Shown: positions 32,345 through 43,890 of the stretch, piece after piece
How positions within the stretch are numbered: the stretch's first letter is position 1
Layout of the letters: every line of letters starts with the position of its first letter
Assembly: GCF_046630445.1 (NCBI RefSeq)
Contig: NC_092335.1
Span: forward strand, 633,072,001 to 633,136,000
From: Rutidosis leptorrhynchoides
Taxonomy: Eukaryota > Streptophyta > Magnoliopsida > Asterales > Asteraceae
Direction of reading: 5' to 3'
Length of the DNA stretch: 64,000 nucleotides
The notes under the pieces: generated by a model
Told to the model about the DNA's origin: nothing
The model's database searches: none
The model's input: only the letters and a program-made list of their open reading frames with translations
Translations under genes and position numbers: made by a program

Positions 32345-35300
32345 TTTAACGACCCGTCAAAGTACACTTGACGACCATCGTTATCTTGGTCCCACAGCTT
32401 GATCATATCTCTATATGAATTTAATAAATAACCTTGCATTCTTTATTTAAAAATGATTTCCTATAAAGGAAACCTATCAAAATATGTAAGTTTAGAAAAA
32501 CCATACATTATTACTTAACCAAAAGTTGACCAAAACCAAGTCAACAACATCCACTATTAAATGTATCAAAATAGAATGCAAGTTAATGTTTAACAAAAGC
32601 TGCCATCATAAATATGCAGACTCTCTAAGCACAGCGAAAGCAATCAATCATGAACCTGAGAATAAAACATGCGAGTAACTGTCAACAAAAATATTGAGTG
32701 AATTATAGGTTTAATATTGCAAACAATATTTAATTTAAACCATAAAAATTTATGTTTGAAAACATAAAATCTCCCTTTTTTGACCACAAAATTATATGCT
32801 AGAAAACATATAAAAACATTATTCCATTTTTTGTGAGCCACCTGGTAACCACTTAACCATTTATTTACCCTTGCCAAACACAATAAATAATATACACCGA
32901 ACAAGTGTATCTTCAACTAAATACGAAGTACTAAACATTCCGATTATAAATTGCTAGCGCGACTAGCTCGAAATGGGGTTGTCAAACCCGATAGATCTAT
33001 CCGTAGGATTCGCGTTCACCAGTAGAAACCAGTGATTACAATTACCAGATTAGGGAATATTTTTGTTCGACTCACAATGAATAATTTAAACCAACTTCCA
33101 CTTGTGTCCAATACGTAAAAATAAAATGCATGTATTCTCATCCCAAAAGATTTAAAATAGAAAAATGGGACTATAACTCACCTTAATAGCAAACGAAGTA
33201 ACCACACAAATAAGCGAACAGCAAACGAAGTAAAGTGATCAGGAATGATCACAACGCCGACCTATAAATAAAGCAGGTCGATATAAATAACTAACTTAGG
33301 TCAAGTCTTAGTATGATAGTTATTGTACATGTTGCAAGTAGACATAGAACAACACTCAACATGCATCGGTTTGATCGAAACAGCGTACGGACACACACTT
33401 TCTATTTTTAGAAAGTTTCTATTTTTAGCAGGTTTCCATTTTTGGAAAGTTTCTATTTTAGGAAAGTTTCTATTTTAGAAAAGTTTCTATTTTTGGAAAG
33501 TTTCTATTTTAGGAAAGTTTCTATTTTAGGAAAGTTTCTATTTTTGGAAAGTTTCCAAATTTAGAAAGTTTCCATATTTAGAAGTTTCTATTTTTAGAAA
33601 GTTTTAAGTTAGGAAAGTTTCCTTATTTAGAAAGTCAACAAAAGTCAACTGAAAGTCAAAGTAAACCGAAATTCAACTCAAAAGTCAACCTTGGTCAAAC
33701 ATAGTCAACATTAATTTTAAAAGTGTAAGTTGTAATAATAATATAAGTTATAATGTTAATTAAAGTTAAATATGTAAAATTATGTCATAACATAAGTTTA
33801 ACTAAATTAAAATGAATTATTAAAGTTAACATAAGTTTAAATGATATAATTAATATAACATAAGTATTTAATTAATTAATTAAATATTAGTCATAATATA
33901 AGTATTATTAATTAGTAATAAATTTTAAATCATATCATAAGTATTATTAATTAATAATGAATTATTAATCATATCATAAGTTTCTAATTATAATTATTAA
34001 ATCATAAGTATTTAATAATTAAATTATAATTAAATAATAACTAAGCCTTATAATAATTAAATAATTAATTAATCCTTATTATAAGTCTTATTATAACAAT
34101 CTCATAATATAAGTTTAATACTTACCATAAGAATTTTTCATTAATAATAAAAGTATTATTAATCATAAGTTTAATTAAAAGTTTGATAAAATCATAATTA
34201 ATTAATAAATGATATAATAAACATGTATATCATAAGTCTTAAATTAAAATAATTACTTTTTATAACATAAGTAATTTATTAATAATGAAATTCATTATTT
34301 ATATCATAAGTCATAATTAATAACCATAAGTTTTAATTAAAAGTTCATCGGGTCATAACTTGAGCCCCGGGAATCGATTTTCGGCGAGTCTTATATATAT
34401 CTTCGCCTAACCAACCAACTCGACACATTAGTGTGCTCATGAACACCCCAAGAACAGCAAACAAGTCGTGACTTACAGCCATAAATCAACTTGTAGCTTT
34501 AATCCGTTCAAAAACATGTTTTAGTCATACCGGGTGATCCGTGGCTCGGATTTCGATGACCCGAACATGAAAGTTCATCCCATCATCAATCCTAACACAC
34601 TAGTACACCCTAAAGACTCCAAAAATGATCACAAAGTCGGACCATACCTGTACCAATTCGTTCTCCCATTTTAATTTCAATTAAACACCATTTTGATCAT
34701 ATCTAGAGCTTCGGGAATCGAAATGACATGAATCCGGAGTCTAAAATTAATGTCTTGATGAGAGGAACTCATCTAAACATTTTAATTTCACTTTTATATC
34801 AGTTATACTTACAGAAAACAATAATCAAACCGCTGTCCCAAAACAATCAAACCGAAAACATGAATTAACGAGCATTTCTACGCATACAATCAACAATCCA
34901 ACAACATACAAGTACTATATCATTAACATACACATGAAATCAGTAAATAAAAATGAAAATTGAAAAGTTAGGGTTTATAAGTATACCCTAATCAAAGAAC
35001 AAGGAGATGGATGATGAAGAACATGAATTGAATCACCCGATTAAGCAAATAACCTTAAGAAATGATGAATAATTGTATAGGAATCATTGGTGGCTGATTT
35101 TTGGTGTTGGATGGACCTAGGTCACGGCCTAGGTGAGAGGGGATGAGAGGAGAAAGTGATTTAGGGTTTTGATAAATGAAAGTGTGTGAAATGAGAGCAA
35201 AATGGACCTAGTTCAATATTTTCCACAAAATGAATGGGTAAGAAGGCCTAGTTCGGCCGAGTTGGATATGGGGATGGGCCGCACATGGCCCAAAATGATT

Positions 35301-35710
35301 AAATGTATAATAGCTTGTGGCTCGAATGCCCGAACGAAGCCCGATTCGCGAAAACGCTACTACGCGATTGATTTTTCGGAAAGATAACAAATACGCGACT
35401 AATAAAATATATAAACACTATATATAATCATATGACATCAAAATATCATATTTAAAATAATTTGGATTTAAAAATCCCAAAAGCTTGACCGTTGGTCTGA
35501 AAACCGAAAAGATTCGCCAGATAGAAAAATCACGACACGTAGAAACGTACAACTTAAAATATGAATATAAATATTCATATAACACATAATAATTGATATA
35601 TTATTATTAAAATAATAATATATGTCATAGAAATGACGTGGCACGAATAATAGTTAACGGTCGTTAAATAGTTAACGGTAAAAGATAACGGAAAAAGTAG
35701 GGTCGTTACA
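32345..35710 (-). repeat. Tekay-type 5' LTR (3366 bp)
   Basis: Direct copy of 24111-27473 at about 99% by eye. Minus-strand start is TGTAACGACC at 35710. Confidence 0.9.
33397..33625. repeat. GAAAGTTTCTATTTTAG tandem array, right LTR
   Basis: Counterpart of the array at 25160-25400. Confidence 0.85.
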
Positions 35711-35715
35711 GGTCT
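35711..35715. repeat. Target-site duplication of the Tekay-type element, right copy (GGTCT)
   Basis: Identical to 24106-24110. Confidence 0.9.
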
Positions 35716-36577
35716 TAATCCTATGAAGTAGCTAATTTCATATAGGTGGACAAGTCTTGATCACAACCTAGGTTGGTCAATCCTTAAGATGCTAGCATAC
35801 AAATCTATCGGACTTCCTAGTTTAGTATTATAACAGTAATCGTACTAAATTAACATAATTACGCTAACCCAAACTTCTATCATGGCAACATATAGATTAA
35901 TTAAGCTATCATGGTAATATCGGAACGCATTATTAAACATAAAAAGTAAGAACACATGTTTAATACAAAAGACAAGCGTTTCGGATAAAAACCTGAAAAG
36001 GCCGAAGAAATTTGCCCGAGATCGCAGGAACTCGCCGGGATATCCTCCGGAAAATAAAAGCTAAGCTAACTACTACTAAAGACTAACTAAAAGCTTGAAA
36101 ATATGAAATGAATTACAAATTGAGTGTGTGTTGGATGGAGAGAGCCCTTTAAATAGACTTGATTTTTGCCAGCAAACGGCTGGCAAGCTGTTTGGGAGGC
36201 CATTTGGCAGGCCGTTTGGCAGGCCGTTTTTGGAGGCCGTTTGATCAGACAAGCCGTTTATCGAGCCCGTTTACTCTAACTGTTTGGCAGGCCGTTTGCC
36301 ATACTGGCAGGCCGTTTGGCAAGCCGTATGGCAGGCCGTTTGCTAGCATGGTCAGCCTCATTTCATTAGATCGTAACTTGATTTCTTGTCTTTCACCGTT
36401 TTCGCTCTAGAATCTTCGTTTTAGCTCCGTTTTACTTGATTATTTTTGCATCGCCTTCGTAATTACTTAATCTACAAAATCAACCGAAAAAGTGATAATT
36501 TTGCCGACAAAGTTTAAATCTTTATTGTTCTAGGGCTTAATATTCGGGATAAAAATGTGACTTTTTGGCCGATATCA
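35716..36577 (-). repeat. A3 leading LTR, outer part
   Basis: Read on the minus strand it starts TGATATCGGCC at 36577 and follows the A1 LTR: the same opening block, TTTCACCGTTTTCGCTC region, GC-rich GGCAGGCCGTTT array (36170-36350) and TATA-like segment CTATTTAAAGG. It is diverged from A1 but clearly the same LTR family. It flanks the Tekay-type insertion. Confidence 0.8.
36170..36350. repeat. GGCAGGCCGTTT array in the A3 LTR
   Basis: Irregular units GGCAGGCCGTTT, GGCAAGCCGT and GGAGGCCGTTT, the reverse complement of the A1 array type but with different unit order. The open frame across it (36159-36410) is a repeat artefact. Confidence 0.8.
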
Positions 36578-37117
36578 CCTTCGTAGATGATACACTTGTA
36601 CACTGTATGGTCCATAAAAGGGTAGATAAAATGAGTTAAGTTGGGTTACCAGGTGCTCACGGGATAAATGTAACAATATTTTTAAGACGTTTCTCAACAT
36701 TAAATCTTGTGGTCTAATGATATTCAAGTTGTTTTTATTAAACCTATATCTCACCAACATTTTTATGTTGACAGTTTACTCGCATGTTTTATTCTCAGGT
36801 ACATAAGTGATTTGATTATTTGTTTCCGCTGGATAAAGAGTCTGCATATTGTGTCGCGGATTTTATTTAAACAATTATTACTATTGCATTCACTTTTCAT
36901 ACATTTTATTATTATGCTTGTAGGTCGACTTTTTGGTCAACATTTGTTAAGTTTGGTTTGACTTTAAAACTTTTAAAATGTTGGATTTCCTTTTTGGGTA
37001 ATCTCTTTCAATAAATGAATGCAATGGTTGTTTAAAAATGTTCATATAGAGTTTTTGATCAAGGTTATGGGACCAAGTAAACGTTGGTCGTCAAGGTTAA
37101 TTTGACGGGACGTTTCA
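36578..37117 (+). mobile_element. Tekay-type LTR, 3' fragment
   Basis: Holds the conserved LTR block (CTCACCAACATTTTTATGTT, TTCTCAGGTAC, TTTCCGCTGG) and ends GACGGGACGTTTCA at 37117. Its 5' part is missing where the A3 LTR begins. It lies between A3 and A4. Confidence 0.65.
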
Positions 37118-38997
37118 CCGACTAAGGGAAGTTGTCGGCTTTACCCTGAAGGTGCCGGCTTGGGCCACCGAACCCGTACACTATAAATAGATGTCGAATT
37201 TTATAGTTTTCAATGGACAATTTCGTTTACTTTCTAGGGTTTTCACCCAAGTACGAAAACTCTTAGTTTTTAGGGTTTTTTTTTCAAGTTCCAACATTGT
37301 AATCAAGTTTTATCTTCAATTTACCTTTAAGGTACATGTCTATCTTATTTTATTATTATCCTTTCGTTTTAATTACCATTTTTAACTAATGTTCGTCTAC
37401 CATTATGAACTAAACGCTCATAGTGGTTGTGTGGACGAAAACTAACTTTGTCTCGGAATCAGTCGAAGCCGCTGGCTTCCTTAGTCGAAGCCGTCGGCTT
37501 GACTCAGACAAAGCTGCCGGCTTCATGCTTCATTCTATGCAGTTCCTGGTTTTCCAGATCTATATAAATTGAGTTTTTGTGATGATTATTTAAACTATTT
37601 TGAATGTGTTATGTTTTAATACACTTGTTTGCCATGTTTAATGATTAAATAACATAATTTTAGGGTTAATTAATACTTAATCCAATGATCTATTATTCGA
37701 TTCACTTTACTTGTTTAGATCTAATCAATCAAACTTGGTAATTGGATTGCATGCAACTAGGTTAAACAACATTAGTAGTAATAAAATTTACTGGATTGGA
37801 ATCACGCTTATATAATAGAATTTAATATTGTTAGGCTTAGTTGAAGATCCTTTGTTTGAATGTGCTTACTTAATGATTGCATGAGAACTTGGTAAAGATT
37901 CGCTTTGAACTAGTAACTTGAGTTGATCTACTTTAGTTTAATAGTATATGTGTTTGTTAATCTATTTACATGTTAATTAATCCTCATCATAAGATTAAAT
38001 TGATATGTATCATGTGATTGAATTGAACACTAAGAATTAAGATGTTAGCTTTGAACATCACTTAGCTAATGTATGCTTTAAGTCCTCCTTATTGAATGAT
38101 ATGCAACACTTAGCTTAAGCGTTTAGGGATAATAGTTCGTCTATGATTATTATCTTGCTTTGTGTTAATATAAGTTATGAAACTTGTCTAATATGATTCC
38201 CATAAAATTTTTATATATAAATGTTTATGTTAATCTTTATTCTTTCTTTCTTAATAGTTTATTATTCAATTCATTAAGAACGTACCTTTAATTATCTCTT
38301 CCTAAGATATAATATAGGGATGGCAAAAAAACTCGTATCCAATGTGAAAACTCGAAACCCGATATAACTTTGGGACGGGTTCGGGCCGGGTAAATACGTC
38401 TAGGGTCGGGTATGGGGTTAGTTTTCAATTTTTATTGGGTTAGGGTCCGGGGATGGTTTTAGACACAAATCCGATTACCCTCCCCGTATACCCGATTACT
38501 CGGCCCGTTTACCCGATTATTGAGCCTGTATACCCGAAAAAGACTCAAATAACCATGGGATAACTCAATTATCCAATAGTTCATAAGTAAATGGGGACCT
38601 GAATACCCGTGGGGAAACTCGATTACCCGCTACTTAGTAACTAAATGGGGACCCTAAGGGTTCTAGTCCGGGTTTGGGACGGGTTTTTCTAATCGAGTTC
38701 GGGTTTTGGATTACCTAAACCCGGACCAAACCCAACCTGATGTCATCCCTAAGATAATATCCCAAATCTTAACAACAGCCGAAAACCTAAAAATTATACT
38801 TCTAGTTCTTTAATAAAAGCTAGACTACATAATAAACCAACTTAAAACCGCATGTACGCTCTTTTGGGACGATAACCTAAAATACTACATCTGATCGGGT
38901 CTTGTTGCTCATTAGGGTGTTAAAAGTGAATTAAAAAGGTTATATAAATTTAAAAGTTTCAAAAGGCAAATTAAGCACTACACACTTTTGCACATCA
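37118..38997 (+). repeat. A4 5' LTR (start missing), with inserted MITE
   Basis: TATA box ACTATAAATAG near 37180, flanked by GC-rich near-palindromes (GTTGTCGGCTTT and GGTGCCGGCTT at 37133-37165; GAAGCCGCTGGCTTC and GAAGCCGTCGGCTT at 37466-37525). It ends GCACATCA at 38997, six bases before the primer site. Not coding. Confidence 0.7.
38315..38751. mobile_element. hAT-like MITE, 437 bp
   Basis: Ends TAGGGATGGCA and TGTCATCCCTA form imperfect terminal inverted repeats. The flanks ATATAATA (38307-38314) and AGATAATA (38752-38759) are an 8-bp duplication with one mismatch, as expected for hAT transposons. The inside is non-coding, with repeated (GTTT)ACCCGATTA motifs. No transposase. Confidence 0.75.
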
Positions 38998-39003
38998 ACT
39001 TTT

Positions 39004-39021
39004 TGGCGCCGCTGCCGGGGA
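39004..39021 (+). promoter_or_regulatory. A4 primer-binding site, tRNA-Asp type
   Basis: TGGCGCCGCTGCCGGGGA matches the tRNA-Asp 3' end with one mismatch. Confidence 0.8.
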
Positions 39022-39429
39022 GCGCGGTAAATATGAACATTGGATATATTTTGGTTATTGATATTTCTTGAAAACAAGTGATGACGGTCCTCCTTTAAGG
39101 GATGGTTGCTGGGGTTCCGATTTAAAGGCTCATGCTTGAACCTAGACGTTGATGGTCACTTAAGTATTCAAAGATTCAATAGTCTAATTTATGTTCGATT
39201 ATTTGTCGTTATGCGATAAAAGTTGGTATATAATATTTATATTTATGTCATTAATACTTATTATTATATCTAACATTTTAAATTTTGATAAAGTATTAAA
39301 ATACTTCCATAATATCTTCGTAATTTTAGAACTATTAAAAGATTAAGGGATTATATTAAAATTAAATTGTCTTCATAAGTTAAAGTCTCAAGTAACGTCT
39401 TCTAAAATCTTTCTTTTTATGATTCTAGA

Positions 39430-40800
39430 TCAAATGAATACTCGATCCAAGAACTCCGTCTTAGAGGAAATGTTACCCGATCCCGATATATTATTTAAAC
39501 ATTCTAAAGCCGAACATTGTTAGGAAATTAAACTTTGATGAAGGAAATACTTCTCAAAATAGTCCACAATCTAGTCCACCTTCTAGTCGTGATTCTAATT
39601 ATTTGGGATCTCTTTTTGATTAAGACACTGAAATGGCTAATAAAAATTCTTTAGAAGCGTTAATGAAAGCGGGTCGTGAAGGGTTAGGTCATGGTATTAC
39701 TCAACCGTCAATTACGTGAAAATTTGATATTAAGGGTCTCATCTTTAATTTAATTGAAGATAATCAATTTAGGGGAACTCATAAGGAAGATGTAATGCGC
39801 ATATTCAAAATTTCAAGGATATCTACAATATGTTTAATATCTCTAATGTCGAAAACAATATCATTTACCTTAGTGTATTTTCGTGGTCGCTGAAATATGA
39901 AGCTAAGGAGTGGTTAAATTCGGTACCCGAAGGAGATATTGATAGTTGGGATACTATGGTTGAAAGTTTTTTAACTCGTTTCTTTCCTTCCTTGAAAACT
40001 ATTACGCTACAAACCGAAATCTCTAACTTCCGTCAAAAGCATAACGAAACACTTTATTCTACATGGGATAGATTTCGCCAACTACTAAGGGGATGTCCAT
40101 AACACGGGTTAAATACTTTTTAAAAGGTGACTATATTCTATAAGGGTTGTGACATAGCTACTAGAAGAGAGATTCGGCTAGGGGTAATATCATGAGTAAA
40201 ACTGCTATTGAGGCTAAGTTGTTGATTAATAAGTTAGCTACCCATTCTCATGAATGGCACCAAGACATAGATATTTCTCATTTTGTCAAATGTGTGAGTT
40301 ATGATTTCTAGGATACTATTAATGCTATGAATCCTTAGTTGGGTAATTTGGGTAGACAAATAGAAAAGCTTACTAAGGAGATGCATGTAATTAAGGTAGG
40401 ATGTGAAAAACGTCATGGTACTCATGTTACTAAAGATTGTGTTGCTAGTCTAACTATAGAGAACGTCTCTTATGTGAATCAATATCAAGGGAGAAATTCT
40501 AATTATTGTAATAATTATCAAACACCTTATCCTAATAATAAGAATCCACTTGGTTTTTATCCTCTTATAGCACCCTTCATTCCAAATCAATCTAAAAATC
40601 AACCCGAAAAGAAATCGAGTCTTGAAGAAAGCATTCTCAACTTCATCAAGAATCAAAATGAAGCTAATGATACCATAAAAGCTCAACTCTCCTAAGTTCA
40701 AAATAATCATCAAGCTTCTATCCAAAACTTATAACGAAATGTTACTAAGTTATTTCAACTTGTTGAAGGTAAGAATTCCATTGATTCTCATAAACCATAG
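39430..40800 (+). pseudogene. A4 gag (decayed)
   Basis: An Athila-type gag start (reading MNTRSKNSVLEEMLPDPD) near 39435 is followed by a gag core at 39830-40102 (EAKEWLNSVPEGDIDSWD, FLTRFFPS, FRQKHNETLYSTWDRF), parallel to the A1 gag motifs (TWFEGLEKDSITSW, FLTKYFPPS, FKQSYHETLYTAWERF). A Asn-rich linker is at 40339-40695. Several breaks; fossil. Confidence 0.75.
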
Positions 40801-40997
40801 GAAGTTCGTTTTGAGAAGGTTAATGTAGTGAGAGAAGTAAATAGGGTTAACGTTTATGAACGTGGTTTGAAATATTTATGGGAGTTTGACATGGTAGAAG
40901 AGGAGTTTGCTCAAGAAATTAAGAAGTTAACTACGGATGAGGAGGATAAGTCAAAAGATGCTAAGGTTAGAGGGTTTGATAAAGATGAGGTTACCTT

Positions 40998-41861
40998 ATG
41001 CATGAGTTGTTTGATGAAGAAGAAGTTAGTGAAAAAGCCCGTGAGAATGATGATGATTCAAGTGGGAAATGTCAGTATCTTACCGATGAAGAAGAAGAGG
41101 AGTTGCTACCTCAAATCATGGAGAATTTGAAGGAAAGGGAGAAGGAGGATAACTATTTTAGTCCGTTTTATTCTTTTGAAATTGATGAAAGTCCAAATGA
41201 AAGTCCTAAGTTTCGTGTCGTTCGTTCCGATCCGGGAGAATTTCATGTTCCTTGCTTAATTCGTGGTCCAATTCCTATTGTGGGGTTAGCTAATACTGGT
41301 TCTAGTATTAATGTCATGCCAATTTCCGTTTATAATCGTCTAGGATTACCATATTTAGAACCCATCAAAGGAATTGTTTGTTTCGCCGATAACCGCTTGC
41401 AAAAACCTTTAGGGATCTTTATGGACGTTGAAGTTCAAGTTGGTTATGTTTTTTACAAAGTTCATTTTGTGGTCATGGACATGGAAGAAGATCCTATCAC
41501 TCATTTACTCATGGGATCTCCATTTCTCGCTATTGCTCGTGCCACCATCAATTATGAAAATAACACTCTAGTAATTCGTTATGGTGCGCTTGTTGAATTC
41601 ATTCCATTAGTGCCTAGAGAAAGAGTTCCGAGATCAAATGTGAAGATGGTTAGAATTGAGAAAGAGGAGGATGATGATGAGTTTATTGTTGAGAAAGTAT
41701 TGATGGAATTTTTGAAGGAAGAGTATAAGATTAGTGAGGAAGTGAGGAGGCAAATCTATGATCTAAATGTTAAATTTGAAATGTCTTTTCGTAGGAGTCT
41801 TAATACCACATTGAATTTAATAAAGCAAATAAGAATGCTAAATGAGAAGGAAAAAACATAA
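40998..41861 (+). CDS. A4 protease-region frame, 287 residues
   Basis: Retropepsin-like domain near residues 90-190: PIVGLANTGSSINVMP (A1 has IHALADLGASINLIP), then THLLMGSPFLAIARATI (A1 has PVVLGRPFMNTARTVI). The N-terminal 60 residues are acidic. The last ~90 residues have a charged stretch (EKEEDDDEF) and no polymerase follows. Part of a broken element. Confidence 0.75.
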   Translation: MHELFDEEEVSEKARENDDDSSGKCQYLTDEEEEELLPQIMENLKEREKEDNYFSPFYSFEIDESPNESPKFRVVRSDPGEFHVPCLIRGPIPIVGLANTGSSINVMPISVYNRLGLPYLEPIKGIVCFADNRLQKPLGIFMDVEVQVGYVFYKVHFVVMDMEEDPITHLLMGSPFLAIARATINYENNTLVIRYGALVEFIPLVPRERVPRSNVKMVRIEKEEDDDEFIVEKVLMEFLKEEYKISEEVRRQIYDLNVKFEMSFRRSLNTTLNLIKQIRMLNEKEKT

Positions 41862-42861
41862 GTGTGGGGAAAATAAGCATAAGGAGTAATCCCTATGGAA
41901 GAACGAGTCGCGTAACCGATTCTATAATCAAAACTACCTATCCACTTATATTTTATTACGATTTTGTTTTTATTCTATGTTTCGTCTAATTTTAATTTTA
42001 ATCATGAATGTAAGAGCAATATAGCTCATATATGTGTTAAAGTGAAAAGTGATTATTAAAATTGATGTTTTGTGTTATATATTGTGCTATTTAACAATTT
42101 TCTATTAAGTTGTCGCATTCGAATCCAAAGACTTCAATACTGCGATTATTCTACGATCCTAGAAACAAGTAATATTACTCTTTTCCCCTTATTTACAATT
42201 ATGTCTTTCATTTATTACACTTTAAAATACAAATCATATGCAAGTGAGGACATTGCATAATCTAAGTGTGGGGAGGGAAGTGATTACTCACTTTAAAATT
42301 AATTACTTAATTGAAAATACAAATATATTTAAAATTTCCTATTAAATTCAAAACTTTTGAAAATTTTCAAATTTTTCAAGAGATAAAAGTCCAATATAAG
42401 TTAGAAAATCACATGAAGAATAGAATGTATTATTGTTCCCTAAGTTAAATATACAAAAGGCTTGTAATTTTATTTAAAATTGAATTTTCAGTCAATGTAA
42501 GATCATATTAAATGATGTGAAATAGAATAAGAAGATTTTTAATTTCACTTTAGTTTGTTTAGAGTAAGTAATGAAGTACCTCATTTTTACTTGAAAATAA
42601 ATTAAGTTTAAATTATTTACCTAACTATATTTAGCTTTTTATAGATAGTGTTTGTGACTTTTTACTTAGTTCTGACCAAAGTGGTTCCTAGGTTCCAACT
42701 TGGATATCACGATCTACTTATTAATATTAAAAGTGCATAAATTCATAATAATAACTAACCATCATCCATTAATTAAAAATGCTTATGCATTTCACCCATG
42801 ACAAACCAAAGAAGCTATTATTATTCTGATAATACTTTTAAGAGTTCATATATCATACATT
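41862..42861 (+). other. A4 3' noncoding region
   Basis: AT-rich, with AAGTGTGGGG near 41856 and 42264, the second preceded by a hairpin. No coding sequence. Confidence 0.6.
42237..42273 (+). promoter_or_regulatory. AGGA-loop hairpin plus AAGTGTGGGG in A4
   Basis: TATGCAAGTG-AGGA-CATTGCATA (42237-42259) forms a stem with one bulged A and one G-T pair. Spacer ATCT, then AAGTGTGGGG (42264-42273). Same layout as 15348-15385 in A2. Confidence 0.65.
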
Positions 42862-43500
42862 GTCACACCCCCTAAATGGGACCGGGGGTAACTATGACTT
42901 ACCAATACCAAAAGCACAAGTGTAAAGCGAGAACGACTCTAAATGAGACGTTTTTTATTAAAATTCAATGTATTATAGCAGCAGAATTAAATTGTCATTA
43001 CAAATGAAAAACTAAAATGTAAATTGTAATTGCTTTAAACGCAATAAATAATAAATGCGGACTCGATAGCAGCAAAGTCCAAGTAGCACGTAATCTTTAG
43101 CAATCATTATCTGAGACAAAACATGCTTCAAGTGTCAACCAAAATGGTTGGTGAATTCATAGGTTTATTTTAGTAAACTACCAAAGTTTTTAGACCAAAA
43201 GATTTAGTTAAAAGAGTTAATATATCCATATGAGGAAGTGTATGATATCGAAACTAAACAAGTTTACCCTATGACACCTTACACTTTTAGTGTCGTTGAA
43301 ATCATTATTATGTATCCATTGACCGACAGTCACCTGGATAGAGACGTCACTCTCAATAGGCCTACTCACAATAACTAAGTTTGCGTTATGCATAGCAATT
43401 AACGTTATCATGGCACATATTTAGCATGAAACATAGCATGGTAGCATAGTTAAAGTTTGAGTACTTGTGTCTAAAGCGTAAAACAGTTTAAAAGCAAGCA
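42862..43500 (-). mobile_element. Tekay-type LTR fragment inside A4
   Basis: Begins TGTCACACCCCC (minus-strand end GGGGGTGTGACA) and carries the conserved block in reverse (AACATGCTTCAAGTGTCAACC, split AACATGCTTC and AAGTGTCAACC; GGTTGGTGAATTCATAGGTTT). The far end is not clear. No gene. Confidence 0.6.
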
Positions 43501-43533
43501 AAGATGGGTAAAAATGGTAAAGTGTGGAGAATT

Positions 43534-43890
43534 TGATAACTCCTAAATTATACAATTTTTTCATAACATTTTAAGGAGTTATCTTAGTATTTTAAAGACA
43601 AATTGAACACTTAAACACACAAAGATGGGTAAAAATGGGAAAAAGGTAATTTTAATGTTTTTTGTTTGAGATATATTAAACACGATCAAAAATAGTTAAA
43701 AGTTGCAGGAAAGTGGTGAAGTTGCCGGCTTCGTGATAAAATCCAGAACCCTCGAGAATATTGGAGAATAACACCAGAATTCGAGAAACAGTATTGAAGC
43801 CGCTGGCTAGGTCTAGTTTCGTGTACTTAAAGCCCAAGAAATAGCTAAAAATGCAACAAAATCAGAAAGATTACGGATAATAGCCTTTAT
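43534..43890 (+). repeat. A4 3' LTR, beginning only
   Basis: Starts TGATAACTCC after GTGTGGAGAATT, as in the other Athila-like elements here. It shares GTTGCCGGCTTC and GAAGCCGCTGGCT near-palindromes with the 5' LTR. Similarity is lost near 43.89 kb. Confidence 0.6.

Larger units (their letters stand above)
24111..35710 (-). mobile_element. Tekay/Del-type Gypsy chromovirus, minus strand
   Basis: An 11.6-kb element with 3.36-kb LTRs at both ends, target duplication GGTCT, iMet-type primer site and a chromodomain-bearing pol. It is broken: pol has several breaks, and no gag or protease is recognisable in 30.1-32.3 kb. By eye the LTRs differ at about 35 positions (about 1%), suggesting insertion some hundreds of thousands of years ago at 1.3e-8 per site per year. 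It lies inside the leading LTR of A3, so it is younger than A3. LTR ends (minus-strand reading) are TGTAACGACC and GGTCGTTAAA. Confidence 0.9.
37118..43890 (+). mobile_element. Athila-like Gypsy element A4, gag-protease only, broken
   Basis: Order: 5' LTR (its start cut by a Tekay-type LTR), tRNA-Asp-type primer site, decayed gag, protease, noncoding region with AAGTGTGGGG motifs, an inserted LTR fragment, then the beginning of a 3' LTR. No reverse transcriptase or integrase is present, so like A1 it is a gag-protease-only type. Gag has several breaks, and the 3' LTR is incomplete. Older than A1, judging by decay. Confidence 0.75.
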
